DNA from: Diabrotica undecimpunctata
Taxonomy: Eukaryota; Arthropoda; Insecta; Coleoptera; Chrysomelidae
Reading direction: 5' to 3'
Assembly: GCF_040954645.1 (NCBI RefSeq)
Contig: NC_092810.1
Coordinates: 9,904,185 to 9,968,184, forward strand
DNA length: 64,000 nucleotides
Part shown: positions 12,084 through 23,471 of the stretch, in pieces
How positions within the stretch are numbered: the stretch's first letter is position 1
Layout: each line of letters starts with the position of its first letter
Notes under the pieces: generated by a model
What the model saw: the letters and a program-made list of their open reading frames with translations, nothing else
The model's database searches: none
What the model was told of the DNA's origin: nothing
Made by a program: the position numbers and the translations under genes

Positions 12084-12090
<7 letters not shown>

Positions 12091-12149
<59 letters not shown>
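12091..12149. repeat. (TA)n microsatellite
   Basis: About 59 bp of pure TA dinucleotides directly after a short inverted repeat, GCATGTGCAGACATGC. Confidence 0.97.
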
Positions 12150-12153
<4 letters not shown>

Positions 12154-14837
12154 ATGATATGTGAATGCGATGTAAGAAAACTACAAGTTGCTCTTATTTA
12201 CCGGCTAGCTTTATGAAGATAAAAATAATTTTTTTTTAAGTTGATTAATTTGTAATATTGATAAATTTAGAAATGCTTTTAATAAAAAAATTATTGAACG
12301 TCTGAAAATATAAAAAATTTGACAAACATTTATTCTACTCACCTTGTATTCTCTAAATCTCACAGGATACTGCTTTTTTTATGCAAAGTGAATCTTTTCT
12401 ATTATTGATAAAAGAAAATTTCGTTTGTTTATCTAAAGTATAGAAAGAAACGTGCTGTATTTTGAATTCGTAATTTTTTGTTCTTATTTGTCTTAGAACA
12501 TGCAGACTCTTAACTCAAGCGAGTTCTGTGACCTGTAGTGCTTGATAAAGAAATACAAAATTATATAAAGCAAAAAATTCACCACACAAGAAGTTTTATT
12601 TTTAATGTACTGTGCAATTATTCACAAGTAATCAATTAAATATTACACAACGATATCTTGTATAATATATAAAAAAATTATTTAAGATTCTTCCAATAAA
12701 TAAGCCAATACTTAACCGTTTAATACTAATATGAATGGATTTAGATTTATGACGTAATACAATATTGAAGTAAGTATATGAAATTAGTGCTTTGTGAAGT
12801 TGCAACAGGAAATACTTGTTCTAATACGTGTTTGTTTGTCAAAGTATTTATAACCTCACTCACTATCTTTTTAGAGCGAAAACAAAGGTTTATAATCCTT
12901 CAATTTTTAGTTTAATATCAATTAACTGTTTTGTTTAATGATTTTAGGAAGCAAAAGAAACGGCGAATTATATTTGGTTAATATTACAAAAGCGATAATA
13001 AATTTTTTGTGAACTTGACTTGATTTAGAATGATATAGGCTGTTTAAAAAGGTAAGATTATTTCTAACGAAATTTCAAAACTTGCGTTTAACTTTATTAA
13101 AGTTCACTTTCGTCTTTCAGATAATCCCTTCTCTGAAAATTTTATGGAAATCTTCAATAACAAAGATTGCATCTTTCAGTGACGTCTTCTAATGGATTAG
13201 GGCCGCAAAATTGTGATATAAAATAATGTTCTCTGTGCAAACTATCAGAATTATCTCTCCAATGGTTGAGAAATATTTATAAGTACCCAAAATGAATTTT
13301 AAATGATCTTCAGTCAAAAATAAACACCAAACGGTCTCTTTATTCAGCGAGAATTCAAATGAGTGGAAAAACTCACCTTTCTGGTAACTGTTGACCTTTT
13401 TATGATGGCTGCTAACAATTGCCTTATCGGAAAATGTACTGTTAATCTGCAGGCTCTGCTGAAATTTGATCAGAAACGATGGTTTTCTTATCGGCAAGGT
13501 AATTTAAATATACTTTGTTATAATTCAGGACTTTTCAAGGTTTTTAAAATACTTTTGAAAAATTGTGACTGCTGAAAAATCAAAAATTTTCTGGACCCCT
13601 TCGTAACTATAGATTTTCTATCTTCTTATTTTTCATTGCTTACCAGATCTCCAAGCATTTTGACAATGTTTTTAAAGATCTGACAGGTTTTTTGTATATT
13701 TTTGACATTTATGATTAAAATAAAAAATATTTTAAATTTTAATAAATTGTTAAATCTTGAGAACTATATTGACTTTTGAAATGAATTGAAACAAATACTA
13801 GAGATTTTAAGCTTTCTTTTGACATATAATTTCTACAACAAATGATAATTTAAATATTAAAATTTTTACTAACAAATTTGACATACACCAATTTTAACAT
13901 GAATTAGTTGCTTTTATTTTGCTTTTATTTAATTTTAAAGCTATCTGAAAGCACTTTTGATATTGAATCACTGAGAATTGTATTCAGATTACCTGTTCAT
14001 TAAAGATTATATCATTCTGAACTCTTATTTATGAGCTATATCCTATTTCACCTCCTAACACGTTTTATTTTCCGAGCTCTATCCATGTTAACTGTATGTT
14101 TACTAACAAATTGAAACTTCTTACTTTGTGAATAAATGACTTAAATATTTTATCTGTTTTAGGACTGTTGAAGATTCTATTGACTTGTATATATTAGAAT
14201 TTGGATTATAATAAAAATTGAAATTAATTAATAAATACAAATTTATGGTTTTTATTTCCACTCGATCCGAAGTGGTTTGATATTTGCTTTTTGTATCTTT
14301 ATGTTGTGGCTATATTGGCTTATTCTGTAAGTATCTCTTACATAAATAATATAATATATATAACGAACAATAACTTAAGTTTAAATCATAATCAATTCCA
14401 TGATCAACAATTGTTTTTGGTTTAATTTTTTATATATATATATATATATTTTTTTTTAATTGAAAAGTGTTTATCAACCAACTATAACTCAGTGGCTATA
14501 ATAACTCACGTATTAAAAGAATCTTATTTCTATTATGCTAAATTTGTTTATAATAAACCAACTGGTTTTAATTATAATAATAATAAAATTAATTTGAAAA
14601 CATTAATTAAATCTGGTGATACAATATAGTCGTTATTGGTTTGTTACATGTCTGTGAATTCTGCTTATTTTTGCTTTTAGTTTCTTTCTAATTGTTGAAT
14701 CTAGTTTCAACTATTAAATTAACAACAATAATACAATTGTTTGAGTTAAATATATATGTGGTATATTCAATATTCTCATTTTGTTTTATGTTCATACTAT
14801 TCATATAAAAAAAACTGTTTAGGAGCTTTAATTTCAT

Positions 14838-14840
<3 letters not shown>
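12150..14840. other. Long AT-rich non-coding stretch
   Basis: Very AT-rich sequence with a minor TA run at 14430-14449. Reading frames of about 100 codons (13189-13497 minus) overlap an opposing frame and show no family features, so no gene is called. Confidence 0.45.

Positions 14841-14841
<1 letters not shown>

Positions 14842-14915
<74 letters not shown>
14842..14915. repeat. (TA)n microsatellite
   Basis: About 74 bp of uninterrupted TA dinucleotides. Confidence 0.97.
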
Positions 14916-14918
<3 letters not shown>

Positions 14919-15174
14919 ATATAATTAAAGTGTTTGAAAATGGCAAATGGCCGAAACCTTTAAGCAATAATTGTTTTATTTATAACAGACTAACAAACCC
15001 GGGAATTAAAAAAACTTTTATTTATACATATAAATTGTTAAGATCTAATGTGTGTGTGTTAAATGGATACAAACTTTATATGGTGTATAAATAAATTCAG
15101 TATATTAGTATAATATATTAGTTTTAGGTAAACGAGCTGATCAAAAAAAGATTGTTGAAGAAAGCAGAATATTC

Positions 15175-15680
15175 GGACAAAATAACTGAGAGAACTTTAA
15201 AGTATCTCCCAGTGGAAAGCCATAGTTTATTTAAACTCCATACTAAGATAGAGGCTCTTCCAAACCGACGAAAAGAAGCCCATGTCATAAGGATTTATAG
15301 ACCAGGACAGGACAGGACCTTCCTGTAAAATTACAGGCCGACTTTTTACTTACATGAATCAGCAGTATAGCAGAAATAACAATCCAAACAAATCTCCACG
15401 GCGAAAGGCTAAGCTACAAAGGAAACTACAAGTACTCAGACTAACAGAGTACTTAGCATCCAGATTTAACTGCAAACAGTCAGAAGCAGCTTTTCTGGAC
15501 GTAAGTAAAGCCTTTGACAGAATCCTAACGGCGGAGCCATGACAAAACTGATCTCCTCTTACCTAGCCAACCGGAGGTTCAGGATTCAGATAGGACAAGT
15601 TGTATCGGAGCGCAGGACAACAAAGGTTGATGTACCGCAGGGAGGTCCTATCACCCCTTCTGTAAAATATCTTCTTCTTA
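15175..15680 (+). pseudogene. Jockey-like LINE reverse transcriptase fragment
   Basis: Plus-strand pieces: 'ERTLKYLPVES' and 'RRKEAHVIRIYRPGQD' (15190-15330), then 'AAFLDVSKAFDRI' (motif A with its Asp, to 15530), then 'LISSYLANRRFRIQIGQVV' and 'VDVPQGGPITPS' (motif B, 15540-15660). These match Jockey-clade RTs, which polymerise cDNA from LINE RNA. Sequence between the motifs has been lost (residues expected between 'FDRI' and 'LISSYL' are missing) and motif C is not found. Downstream frames to about 16000 ('TAIQKYTTDRGSGND') are not recognised. Confidence 0.75.
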
Positions 15681-15699
15681 TTCCTAGAGTGCACACAGA

Positions 15700-17090
15700 A
15701 AGCTGCCCAAGCTGTCATAAGAGAGAGCAAACGAAGAAAAATAGATTATTATTCAATAATACATTAACACTTGCAAAAGTGTTATTTACACACATCAACA
15801 CTGCTATCCAGAAATACACAACAGATCGGGGTAGTGGAAATGATGTATGAAAAATCTTGTCTAAATTTCTTAGAGTTGATAAACAAACCAAACCATGTAC
15901 TGCAAGGGATAAGATGGTATGATATATTCAATAAATGGAAGCATAGAAGACCAAAGCAACAACTATTTGGAAATATATAAAATTGATATTGATATTTCCT
16001 TCCAAAAAATTTTCTTAAAACCAAACAAAACGACGTCTGTCACCAAAAATTAAAAAAAAAACTATTAAGAGGGCAATAACCACCAAAAAAAATCTAACAA
16101 AATCAAAAATCGGTAGGAAAGACCCAAACACTTCGAGATCCAAGTCGCCGAACTAGATATTAGAGCCATAGACGTCTATAACATCGACTGAGCTTGCCAG
16201 CAATGAGCTGTGATTACAACATCTTTTTCGGTTGTTCGATCTGTCTCTCTCTGGCGCATTAAAACTCCCCAATGGTTTTCTCTCCCAGCCAAAAAGAGAC
16301 GCTGCTTTACTTACTTAATAATAGATAGAGAGACAACTAACAACAAAAACAAATATGGTGTCGTCACTTAGCTCTACAGACTTCTCGGTCTATGCTAATA
16401 CATACGTCTATGATTGGAGCAGGTCCTTGATGCCCGAGCACACAACACAACTATATGCCAGTACATACGACTGCGAGAGATTAGCGCCTCACACTATCCC
16501 GTATACTACTCAGTAAAATGCGATATGAGGGTATTTTTTTCCAGGATTTTCACATGACACGTAAACTTTGATGACAGTACGTTGAATCTGATGAAGCCAG
16601 ATACAAAACCTTCTCATCCCAAAGATAAATGCCCGATTTTACGTTACGGGCATGCGTGCCTTCTTAGGCGGGGATTTCTACCGTGTATGTGTGAGCGATA
16701 AAACTATTCAATTTTCTAAAATTTTAGCAACCATTTCAACAGAAAAAAATATAACTATCGATAACTTATTATTGTCTTAGTTTTTTTACAAGAAGTTATA
16801 ACAATAATATGAACATCCCGACAAATTTCAATCTAAACATAAAATGTATACATTAATTATAACACAAATTAGTACCAACATAAATAATATAAATCTAAAC
16901 AAAATAAAGAACAAAGTTATAATTAAAAACTGCTTGCTATGCTCATCGGCATTAGTAAAACTTTCGACATCACATGAAAATATCATATTCTAAATACAAT
17001 ACAACAATCGGAAGTTCAGGGTCACACACTAGCTTTTATACAAAATTTCTGAAATAATTGACAAATTTAATTAAAAACAAATACATAGTT
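15700..17090. other. Unassigned region after Jockey fragment
   Basis: May include decayed Jockey 3' sequence. From 16130 to 16700 the base composition is more balanced, but I cannot assign a family. Confidence 0.35.
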
Positions 17091-17094
17091 TTAA

Positions 17095-17215
17095 TTCCAC
17101 CATAAGCTCTCTTAAAAATGGAATTTTACAAGGTTCGATTCTAAGTCCGCTATTAACTTTGATTACAATAAATAAAACTTTGAACGAATTAAGAATAGAA
17201 ATTAAAGCTAATTAA
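17095..17215 (+). pseudogene. Short RT motif-B scrap
   Basis: The plus frame reads 'SSLKNGILQGSILSPLLT', which resembles motif B of Jockey or R1-like RTs (G-x-P/L-Q-G-S-x-L-S-P). Nothing else of the domain survives nearby. Confidence 0.45.
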
Positions 17216-17649
17216 ACGCAGGTGTCTTCTCGCATCTCCATATACTATTGTCTGAAAATAACTTATACTTGAATTGCACCAAATGTAAAGGATACACTAA
17301 CATTAAAACGCAGTAGATGAAGTCGACTCTGATCACTAATTAATGCATTACTGCTGCTGGGAACAGCGGACAGGTCATTTATACCGTCGCGTCGATTATA
17401 TATAAAAAATACTTATATTACTTACTAGTAAATATTTATACTTACTTACTATTAAAATGGGGTATAATCCAAATAGTTCAGTTAAACCCAAAGTGAATGG
17501 GAGAGCCATAAAATTAAAATGTCAAAGCATTACTCAAGACCAACTGACCAACAGTGGGAGATGTTGAAACATACAACTGTAAATATGGTATATCTAAATT
17601 ACGAAGAGATATGGAGAATGTAATCAACGCCAACTATAGATCAATTTAT

Positions 17650-17657
17650 CCTGAACA
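17650..17657. repeat. hAT target-site duplication, left
   Basis: CCTGAACA, repeated exactly at 20132-20139 on the other side of the element. Confidence 0.93.
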
Positions 17658-20131
17658 CAGGGCCGTTCCTGGCGGGTATGCAATGAATGCCCCGCACGCA
17701 GGCGCTAAATTTTAGGGGCGCCAAATATTTGGTTACCATTACAAAAATATTCTCACTTCTAAAACAAAAAAAGTCAGTGTTCAGTATTTCCCCGGTAAGC
17801 GCTAAAGCAATCACTTCATCCGATTGCTATTCCCTATTATAATACCAAAATTACTAATTAAATTACCACCCTACAATTTTATTAGTGTCAGCACACGACG
17901 CGCTGTCTAATGCCGCTCGCCGCGTTTGAGTAAAGAATGTACTATTGATAAAGAGAAACAAAAATACAAATACAAATCATTAAAAGAATGATTTGTATTG
18001 TGCAGTATTTACCTGGCCAAAATTTAGCTTTTAGGGGTGCCAGTACGGATCTTTATGAGAATAATAATGGCAATTTTTTGAAATTAGTTGAAATGATTGC
18101 TAAATTCGATCCAATTATGATGGAACACCTGAGCAATATTCGAAGGTCTAAAGGGTTGTGCCGAAATATGCCTCATTACCTGAGCAATCACTTCCAAAAT
18201 GAATTAATTCATTTATTGTCAAGAAATATTCAGAAACAAATTCTGAGTTGCCTCAGAACAGCAAAATATTACTCAATTATTTTGGATGAATCTCCAGATG
18301 CTAGCCATGTTGAGCAGCTGACGGTCATAATTCGCTTCGTTTATTGTTCTCCATATGAAGTCGAAATTAGAGAACAATTTCTGGGTTTTTTCAAAGTTTT
18401 AAATACTAGAGGAGAAGGGCTCTTCAATTTTTTAAAAGAATTTGAAATAAACCTTGATAACATGAGAGGTCAGGGTTACGACAATGGGGCAAATATGTCT
18501 GGCAAGTATGTGGGCCTTCAAGCTCAAATTCTAAAAATTAATCCCAGGGCAATGATTTTGCCTGGTTCAGCTCACACTTTTAATTTAAGGGTCAATGATG
18601 CAGCTAAAATTTCATATGAGACTAGTTTTTTTTCAATTATTCAGGAGTTGTTAAATTTTTTTTCTGCTTCACCCTACAGATGGGACATTTTAAAAAGGAA
18701 TGTACCAAACTCAACTTTAAAATCAGTAAATGAAACACGATGGGAAAGCAGAGTCAAAGCCATTCGCCCTCTTAGGTTTCAATTCCTTGAAATTTGTAAA
18801 AGTTTACATGATTTGGTGGAAGATAATTCAAGAGATATGAACACGAAACATTCAGCAAGGTCACTATTAGACAAAATTAAAACGTTCAAATTCATTTTTT
18901 CTATTATAATTTGGCATGATGTGTTAACAAAAAAAGTTAATATAGTAAGTAAAATGGTCCAGAATCCAAATACAACTTTAAATGAATGCCATACAGAAAT
19001 AAAAAATCTTATTATTTATTTTACTGAAAAAAGGTTAGACAAACATTTCCAGATTTTCATGAATGAGGCTGTAGCAAAAGCAGAAAAAAGTGATGTAGAA
19101 CAAACATTTCCATTATTAAGACAAAGAAAGACAAAGCTTCAATTTTTGGATGAAGGTACAGATGAAACAGTATTCGATCCAAAACAAAAATTTAAGATCA
19201 GTTTTTATTTTCAAATTTTGGACACAACAATTCAATCCCTACAAAGACGCTTTGGGGGAATAGATAAGTGCCACGATTTGTTTGAATTTTTGGGTAATTT
19301 TAAAAATCTAGATTCTGATGTGATTAAAAGGTCATGTACGGATTTGGATTTAGCTTTACAAATTCAACATGAAGGAAACGTATGCAAAGATATTGATGGT
19401 CTTGATTTGCATAATGAAAATCTGTCATACAAAGTTCTTAACCCAATCACAAACTCTAGCAAAATTTTGGATTCGCCCATAGATATTTTAAATTATATAA
19501 CAAAGAAAAATTTACAATCCTTGTTTCCAAATCTGACTTTTCCTGGCCCTTCCAATTTCGGTGGCATCTGGCGAAACGAGTTTTTCAAAGCTAAAGCTCA
19601 TAAAAAATGATTTAAGAACGTCAATGTGCCAAGAAAGGCTGTCAGATTTGGCAGTAATTTTAATTGAAATTAAAATTTGTGAAGCCATTGATCACAATGA
19701 AATGATTAATGAGCTTGCATCTGTGAAAGCACGACGTATCATGTTGTAATTCCAATATTTGTTATTTAATTATTTTTCACTTGGTATATGTATGTATTAT
19801 TTAATAAAGTTTTTTTGCATTGAGAGTATCTCCTTTCCGTTATTGTTTCATGTTATATTGCAGAATGCCTTATTAATTTGCGAATTGAGTGTTTTCTTTC
19901 TTACTGTTAACTTACATAATAATATTGTTTTAAAATGACCTTTTTTCTTCATTTAATTTTGAAAATAAAACCTTTTTTCAAACATGGTTCGTTTTATTTT
20001 TCTTTTTACATTCATATCGTATTTTTAATTATATCACAAGAACATGTTATGATATAGGTATCTTAAAAACATAATATGGGGGCGCACAAAAATCCTGCCC
20101 GCAGGCGCTCACTACCCTAGGAACGGGCCTG
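17658..20131 (+). mobile_element. hAT-superfamily DNA transposon, both ends and target duplication preserved
   Basis: The left end begins CAGGGCCGTTCCTGG at 17658. The right end, read in reverse complement from 20131, begins CAGGCCCGTTCCTAGG, giving short imperfect inverted repeats of the usual hAT CAGGG type. An exact 8-bp duplication, CCTGAACA, flanks it (17650-17657 and 20132-20139), the length expected for hAT. Total length is 2474 bp and the only coding content is a ZMYM1-like transposase on the plus strand. Both subterminal regions contain a GCAGGCGC-type motif (17698 and 20101). This looks like a comparatively recent insertion. Confidence 0.95.
17988..19749 (+). pseudogene. hAT transposase (ZMYM1/DUF4371-like), nearly intact
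   Basis: A 540-codon frame (17988-19610) followed, after one frameshift, by a second frame to 19749. Visible features are 'SIILDESPDASHVEQLTVII' (first catalytic Asp region), 'GQGYDNGANMSGKYVGLQ' (second Asp), 'GSAHTFNLRVNDAA', 'NETRWESR', and the C-terminal dimerisation motif 'VASGETSFSKLKLIKNDLR' with 'QERLSDLAV' in the second frame (from 19561). The frameshift lies near 19535-19545, where a few residues before the dimerisation domain are also lost. The N-terminal zinc-finger part expected of this family is missing, perhaps through an internal deletion between about 17750 and 17940. The protein would act on the element's own ends. As it stands it lacks DNA binding and a continuous C-terminus. 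Confidence 0.9.
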
Positions 20132-20139
20132 CCTGAACA
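20132..20139. repeat. hAT target-site duplication, right
   Basis: CCTGAACA, exact copy of 17650-17657. Confidence 0.93.
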
Positions 20140-20264
20140 AGCTAGTTTTGTAAATGATTGAAGAATAAAATAGTAATATTATTCAAAATATGAAATTAAT
20201 AAATTCTTAGTGGGTATACTTAGTGCAGAAAGTCTAAATAATAGCCGAGCAGGGTCTCCTACTA

Positions 20265-21339
20265 GGTGAACCTGCAATAACGTTTTTAAGAATAGGTTTA
20301 AATTTAGTACAATTTAAATTAATTTGAGTATTAAGACAGTGATAGTTTTCATTTGTTTCTCTTGCAATTTCCAAATCTTCCAATAAATCCAACTCCAAGT
20401 AGTTTTTCTTTCTACTAATGTCATGTAAAATAGATAAACCAGTATTGATGTTAAAATTATGTTAACTAGATAATAAATGTTGACCAAAACTTGAAGAGTT
20501 TGGTCTTTTCAAATGTTCTGTAATTCTAGTAGATAACTTTCGAATGGTTCTACCTACATAAGAGGAATCACAATAATTACATTTTAATTTAAAAAAACCA
20601 CTTTTGTCAAGTGTGTTTATTCTATCTTTCTTCTTCTTGCAGTACCGTCTCCTATCGGAGGTTGGCTACCATCACAGCAATCTTTACTTTGTTGGCTGCA
20701 GCTCTGAACAACTGTATTGAACTGCACCCATACCACTCCCTTAAATTTTGCAACCAGGAAATCCTCCTACGTCCCACATTTCTCTTTCCCGAGAAAGAAA
20801 ATTCTATCTTTGGTGTTGATTAAAAAGGAACCTAAAGTGTTGTGTGACTTGAAGTAAATTTTGATGTCTTCAATAATTACTATGTCCAATTATTGTAGAA
20901 GTAAAAAGTTGTGATATTTTTTTGGAAATGTTGCTGATATAAGTAAAGGAGAAATATCTGATGTTATTTGTAGCATAGGGTTGAAGCAAACATTGTGATG
21001 AATAAGCAAGCTCTTCTGCAATTTTAAGTTTACCTCTATTTAGAAGCTTGTTGATAATGTTGGGATTATAACCATTATTGAAAGCAATTTGCTTGAGAGT
21101 ATTAAGTTCTAAATTGAAGTTATCATTAGAAAGTGAAAATTTGAGTAGCCTATGAATGTAACTGTTGAAAGCAGCCATTTTATGTTGGGTTGTTGGGTTG
21201 TAGGTCTAAGAAGTTCAACTTATAGGAGGGAGGTTATTAAGATCATCCAGAATCTGTAAAGCATCATCTTGGGTTCCCTGTATGAGAGCTATACAATCAT
21301 CAACTAATCTTGACCAAAAAACTATTTTGTTGTTCTTGT

Positions 21340-21343
<4 letters not shown>
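20265..21343 (-). pseudogene. Penelope-like element, RT end plus GIY-YIG endonuclease
   Basis: On the minus strand, the frame just below 21340 reads 'IVFWSRLVDDCIALIQGTQ', the RT catalytic motif of Penelope-like elements (VDD). The connecting region at 21178-20870 ('AAFNSYIHRLLKF', 'NNIRYFSFTYISNISKKI') continues to about 20815. After an inserted LINE tail (20630-20800) the frame resumes at 20618 with 'LDKSGFFKLKCNYCDSSYVG' then 'RTIRKLSTRITEHLKRPN', a GIY-YIG endonuclease motif with degenerate first half. It ends near 20275 ('LKNVIAGSPSRRPCSA'). There is at least one stop inside the endonuclease part and a frameshift near 21220. The 5' part of the RT is cut off by the TA run at 21344. Confidence 0.85.
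20630..20800 (-). mobile_element. 5'-truncated LINE tail inserted in the Penelope-like element
   Basis: The minus strand reads 'RRRISWLQNLREWYGCSS' and 'FRAAANKVKIAVMVANLR' followed by a short tail ending in GAAGAAG. This is the C-terminal end of the same LINE family as 60719-63195. ATTCTATCTTT occurs on both sides (20619-20629 and 20801-20811), an 11-bp target duplication, and it interrupts the Penelope-like coding sequence exactly there. Only the last 171 bp were inserted, a typical outcome of aborted target-primed reverse transcription. Confidence 0.9.

Positions 21344-21405
<62 letters not shown>
21344..21405. repeat. (TA)n microsatellite
   Basis: About 62 bp of TA repeats separating the Penelope-like remnant from the mariner-type element. 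It would have supplied the TA target for that insertion. Confidence 0.95.
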
Positions 21406-21408
<3 letters not shown>

Positions 21409-22152
21409 GGTGTCCCAGACTAAATTACCCACGCTATATCTCTTAAACGAATAGAGATTTTCGAATGGGACGAATAGTGATCTATTCTACTTTTAATACA
21501 CTTTAATATGGCGTAGAAAAAATCATCCCCTAAATATTCATCCCTTAGTTACAACCCCTAACTTTAATTTTTTTAATAGTACCCTGTATATTTTTTTATA
21601 GTTTTGGATGTGGTCTTCTATCGTCTATTCAACAGATTTATTAAAAATAAAATCGGTTTGTAAATAATCAAGAAATCAATTTTTTTTTAATTTTGGTAAT
21701 TAAGTGTCCCAGACTAATTTATCCAGGCTATATTTATTAACAAAATAGAGATTTTTTAAAGGGACAAAAACTGGTCTATTCCATTTGTAATACACTTTAA
21801 TATGGCGAAGAAAACATCATCCCCTAAATATTCATCTCTTAGTTACAACCCCTAACTTAAATTTTTTAATGGCACCCTGTACATTTTTTATAGTTTTGGA
21901 TGTGGTCTTCTATCGTATATTCAATCGATTTTTTAAAAATAAAATGGTTTTGTAAAGTATCAAGAAAATATCAGTTTATTTTTTATTTTTGTTAAATTAA
22001 TCAAGATAGCCTTAAAAAAAGAATAGAAAAGAAATATTATGCTTTAGTATCATTGAAAATTTTACTATTTTAACTACGTAGTATAACTTCTTACGTGCGT
22101 ACGAAGTACACAGTCTTTTTATTTAAACATTATTTTTAATTTTTCAAAATTT
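21406..22152 (+). repeat. Left terminal inverted repeat (two tandem units plus inner segment)
   Basis: Outer unit 21406 to about 21703 and inner unit 21704 to about 21997 share the same order of words, for example CTATATCT or CTATATTT, ACACTTTAATATGGCG, TTAGTTACAACCCCTAAC and GGATGTGGTCTTCTATCG. The remaining stretch to 22152 includes TTACGTGCGTACGAAGTACA, mirrored at about 23514-23533. Confidence 0.9.
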
Positions 22153-22381
22153 GGTCTTTGTAGGAGCATACGTTATCTTCCAGTGTGCAAAATTAAGTGT
22201 GCAAAAATTAACAAAATACAATATTTGAAAAACTTTTGCGGTTATTTTACGTCTTGGATATTACCCTTAATTCAGGTTGCCATGATTTGATCTGTCAAAT
22301 CAACAATTATTATTTTTGACGTTTGGTATTAGACAAGTAATAATTATATTTGTTGTAATTATGTATCTATAACATTTCAAT

Positions 22382-23455
22382 ATGCCTTATTTATTTTCGC
22401 CTGACGAGTACGTTGATATCATTTTGATTTATGGAGAATGCCTAAAAAATAGGAGAATTTCCCGACAATTATATCAAGTAAGGTTTCCAAATCGAAACAT
22501 TCCAAGTAAAAAAACATTTAAGAATTTGGAACGCTCACTTAGACAGGGACATTTTCCTAATAATAAAAGAGGTACAATTGAACGCACAGTAAGATGTAAC
22601 CAAAACCTTATTAATGTACTAGCATATGTTAATTTTAATCCCAAGGTGTCTGTTAGAACCCTCGCGAGTGAATGTGGCATTCCAAAAAGTTCTGTGCATA
22701 GAATTCTCAAATATTTTAAGTACCATCCTTTTAAAGTGCACCTAGTTCAAGGATTACAGCCTGGTGATGACCAAAGACGTCCTGAGTTTATTGAAAAAAT
22801 TATGTTAAAAATCAGTGATGATCCACTTTTTTTATCAAAAATATTGTGAAGTGATGAGGCTAGCTTTTACAATAATGGTGTTGTCAACCATCACAATTCC
22901 AATTATTGGTCTCCCGTGAACCCACATTGGATGATAGAAACAAGATTTCAGAATATTTGGGGTATAAATATGTGGTGCGGTTTATTTAATGGCCGTGTTA
23001 TAGATCCTTACTTTTTTAACGGCACTCTAACAGGTGTTCGATATTTAGACTTTTTAGAAAACATTCTACCCGATTTGCTAGAAGATATTCCTCTTCATGA
23101 GCGTCAAGAAATGTGGTGGCAACAAGACGGAGCTCTTCCACATAATGCGAGAATCGTTAGCGACCACCTACAAAACCGTTTTGATAACCACTGGATAGCA
23201 AACAACTCTCCAGAAATTATGTAGGCCGCACGTTCATGTGATTTGTCACCTCTTGACTCTTTCTTTTGGGGAGCGATAAAAGATATTGTTTGTCAATCAA
23301 AACCGCAAAATTTAGAGGAATTAAAAGAAAAAATAAGACAAGCATGTCGCCAAATTACTCCAGAAATGAATCGAGCCACATGTACCAGAAATCTTCTGGA
23401 ACGATTCGAAATGTGTGTTGCAGCAGGTGGGTTAAAATTCGAACATTTAATGTAA
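22382..23455 (+). pseudogene. Mariner/Tc-type transposase with DUF4817-like N-terminus, two Trp-to-stop changes
   Basis: One frame of 357 codons from ATG 22382, interrupted only by TGA at 22847-22849 and TAG at 23222-23224. N-terminal residues 1-60 ('YLFSPDEYVDIILIYGE', 'IPSKKTFKNLER') resemble the HTH found before this transposase type in insects. 'ASECGIPKSSVHRILK' is a second HTH. Catalytic positions are the Asp in 'SDEASFYNNG', the Asp in 'WWQQDGALPHNAR' and the last Asp in 'LSPLDSFFWG'. I count about 42 residues between the last two, near the DD41D class and unlike DD34E or DD34D. Both stops fall where family members have Trp (before 'SDEA' and in 'EIM-W-PARS'), so each is a single G-to-A change. 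Otherwise the protein is complete. Confidence 0.9.
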
Positions 23456-23471
23456 ATAATATTAGTTAGTT

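Noticed and set aside
13189..13497. 102-codon minus frame overlapping a plus frame at 13363-13575
   Set aside because: AT-rich chance frames with no motif, family resemblance or splice context.
20870..21178. Possible host gene on the minus strand
   Set aside because: The same strand carries the VDD reverse-transcriptase motif upstream and a GIY-YIG motif downstream, so it is the connecting part of a Penelope-like element.
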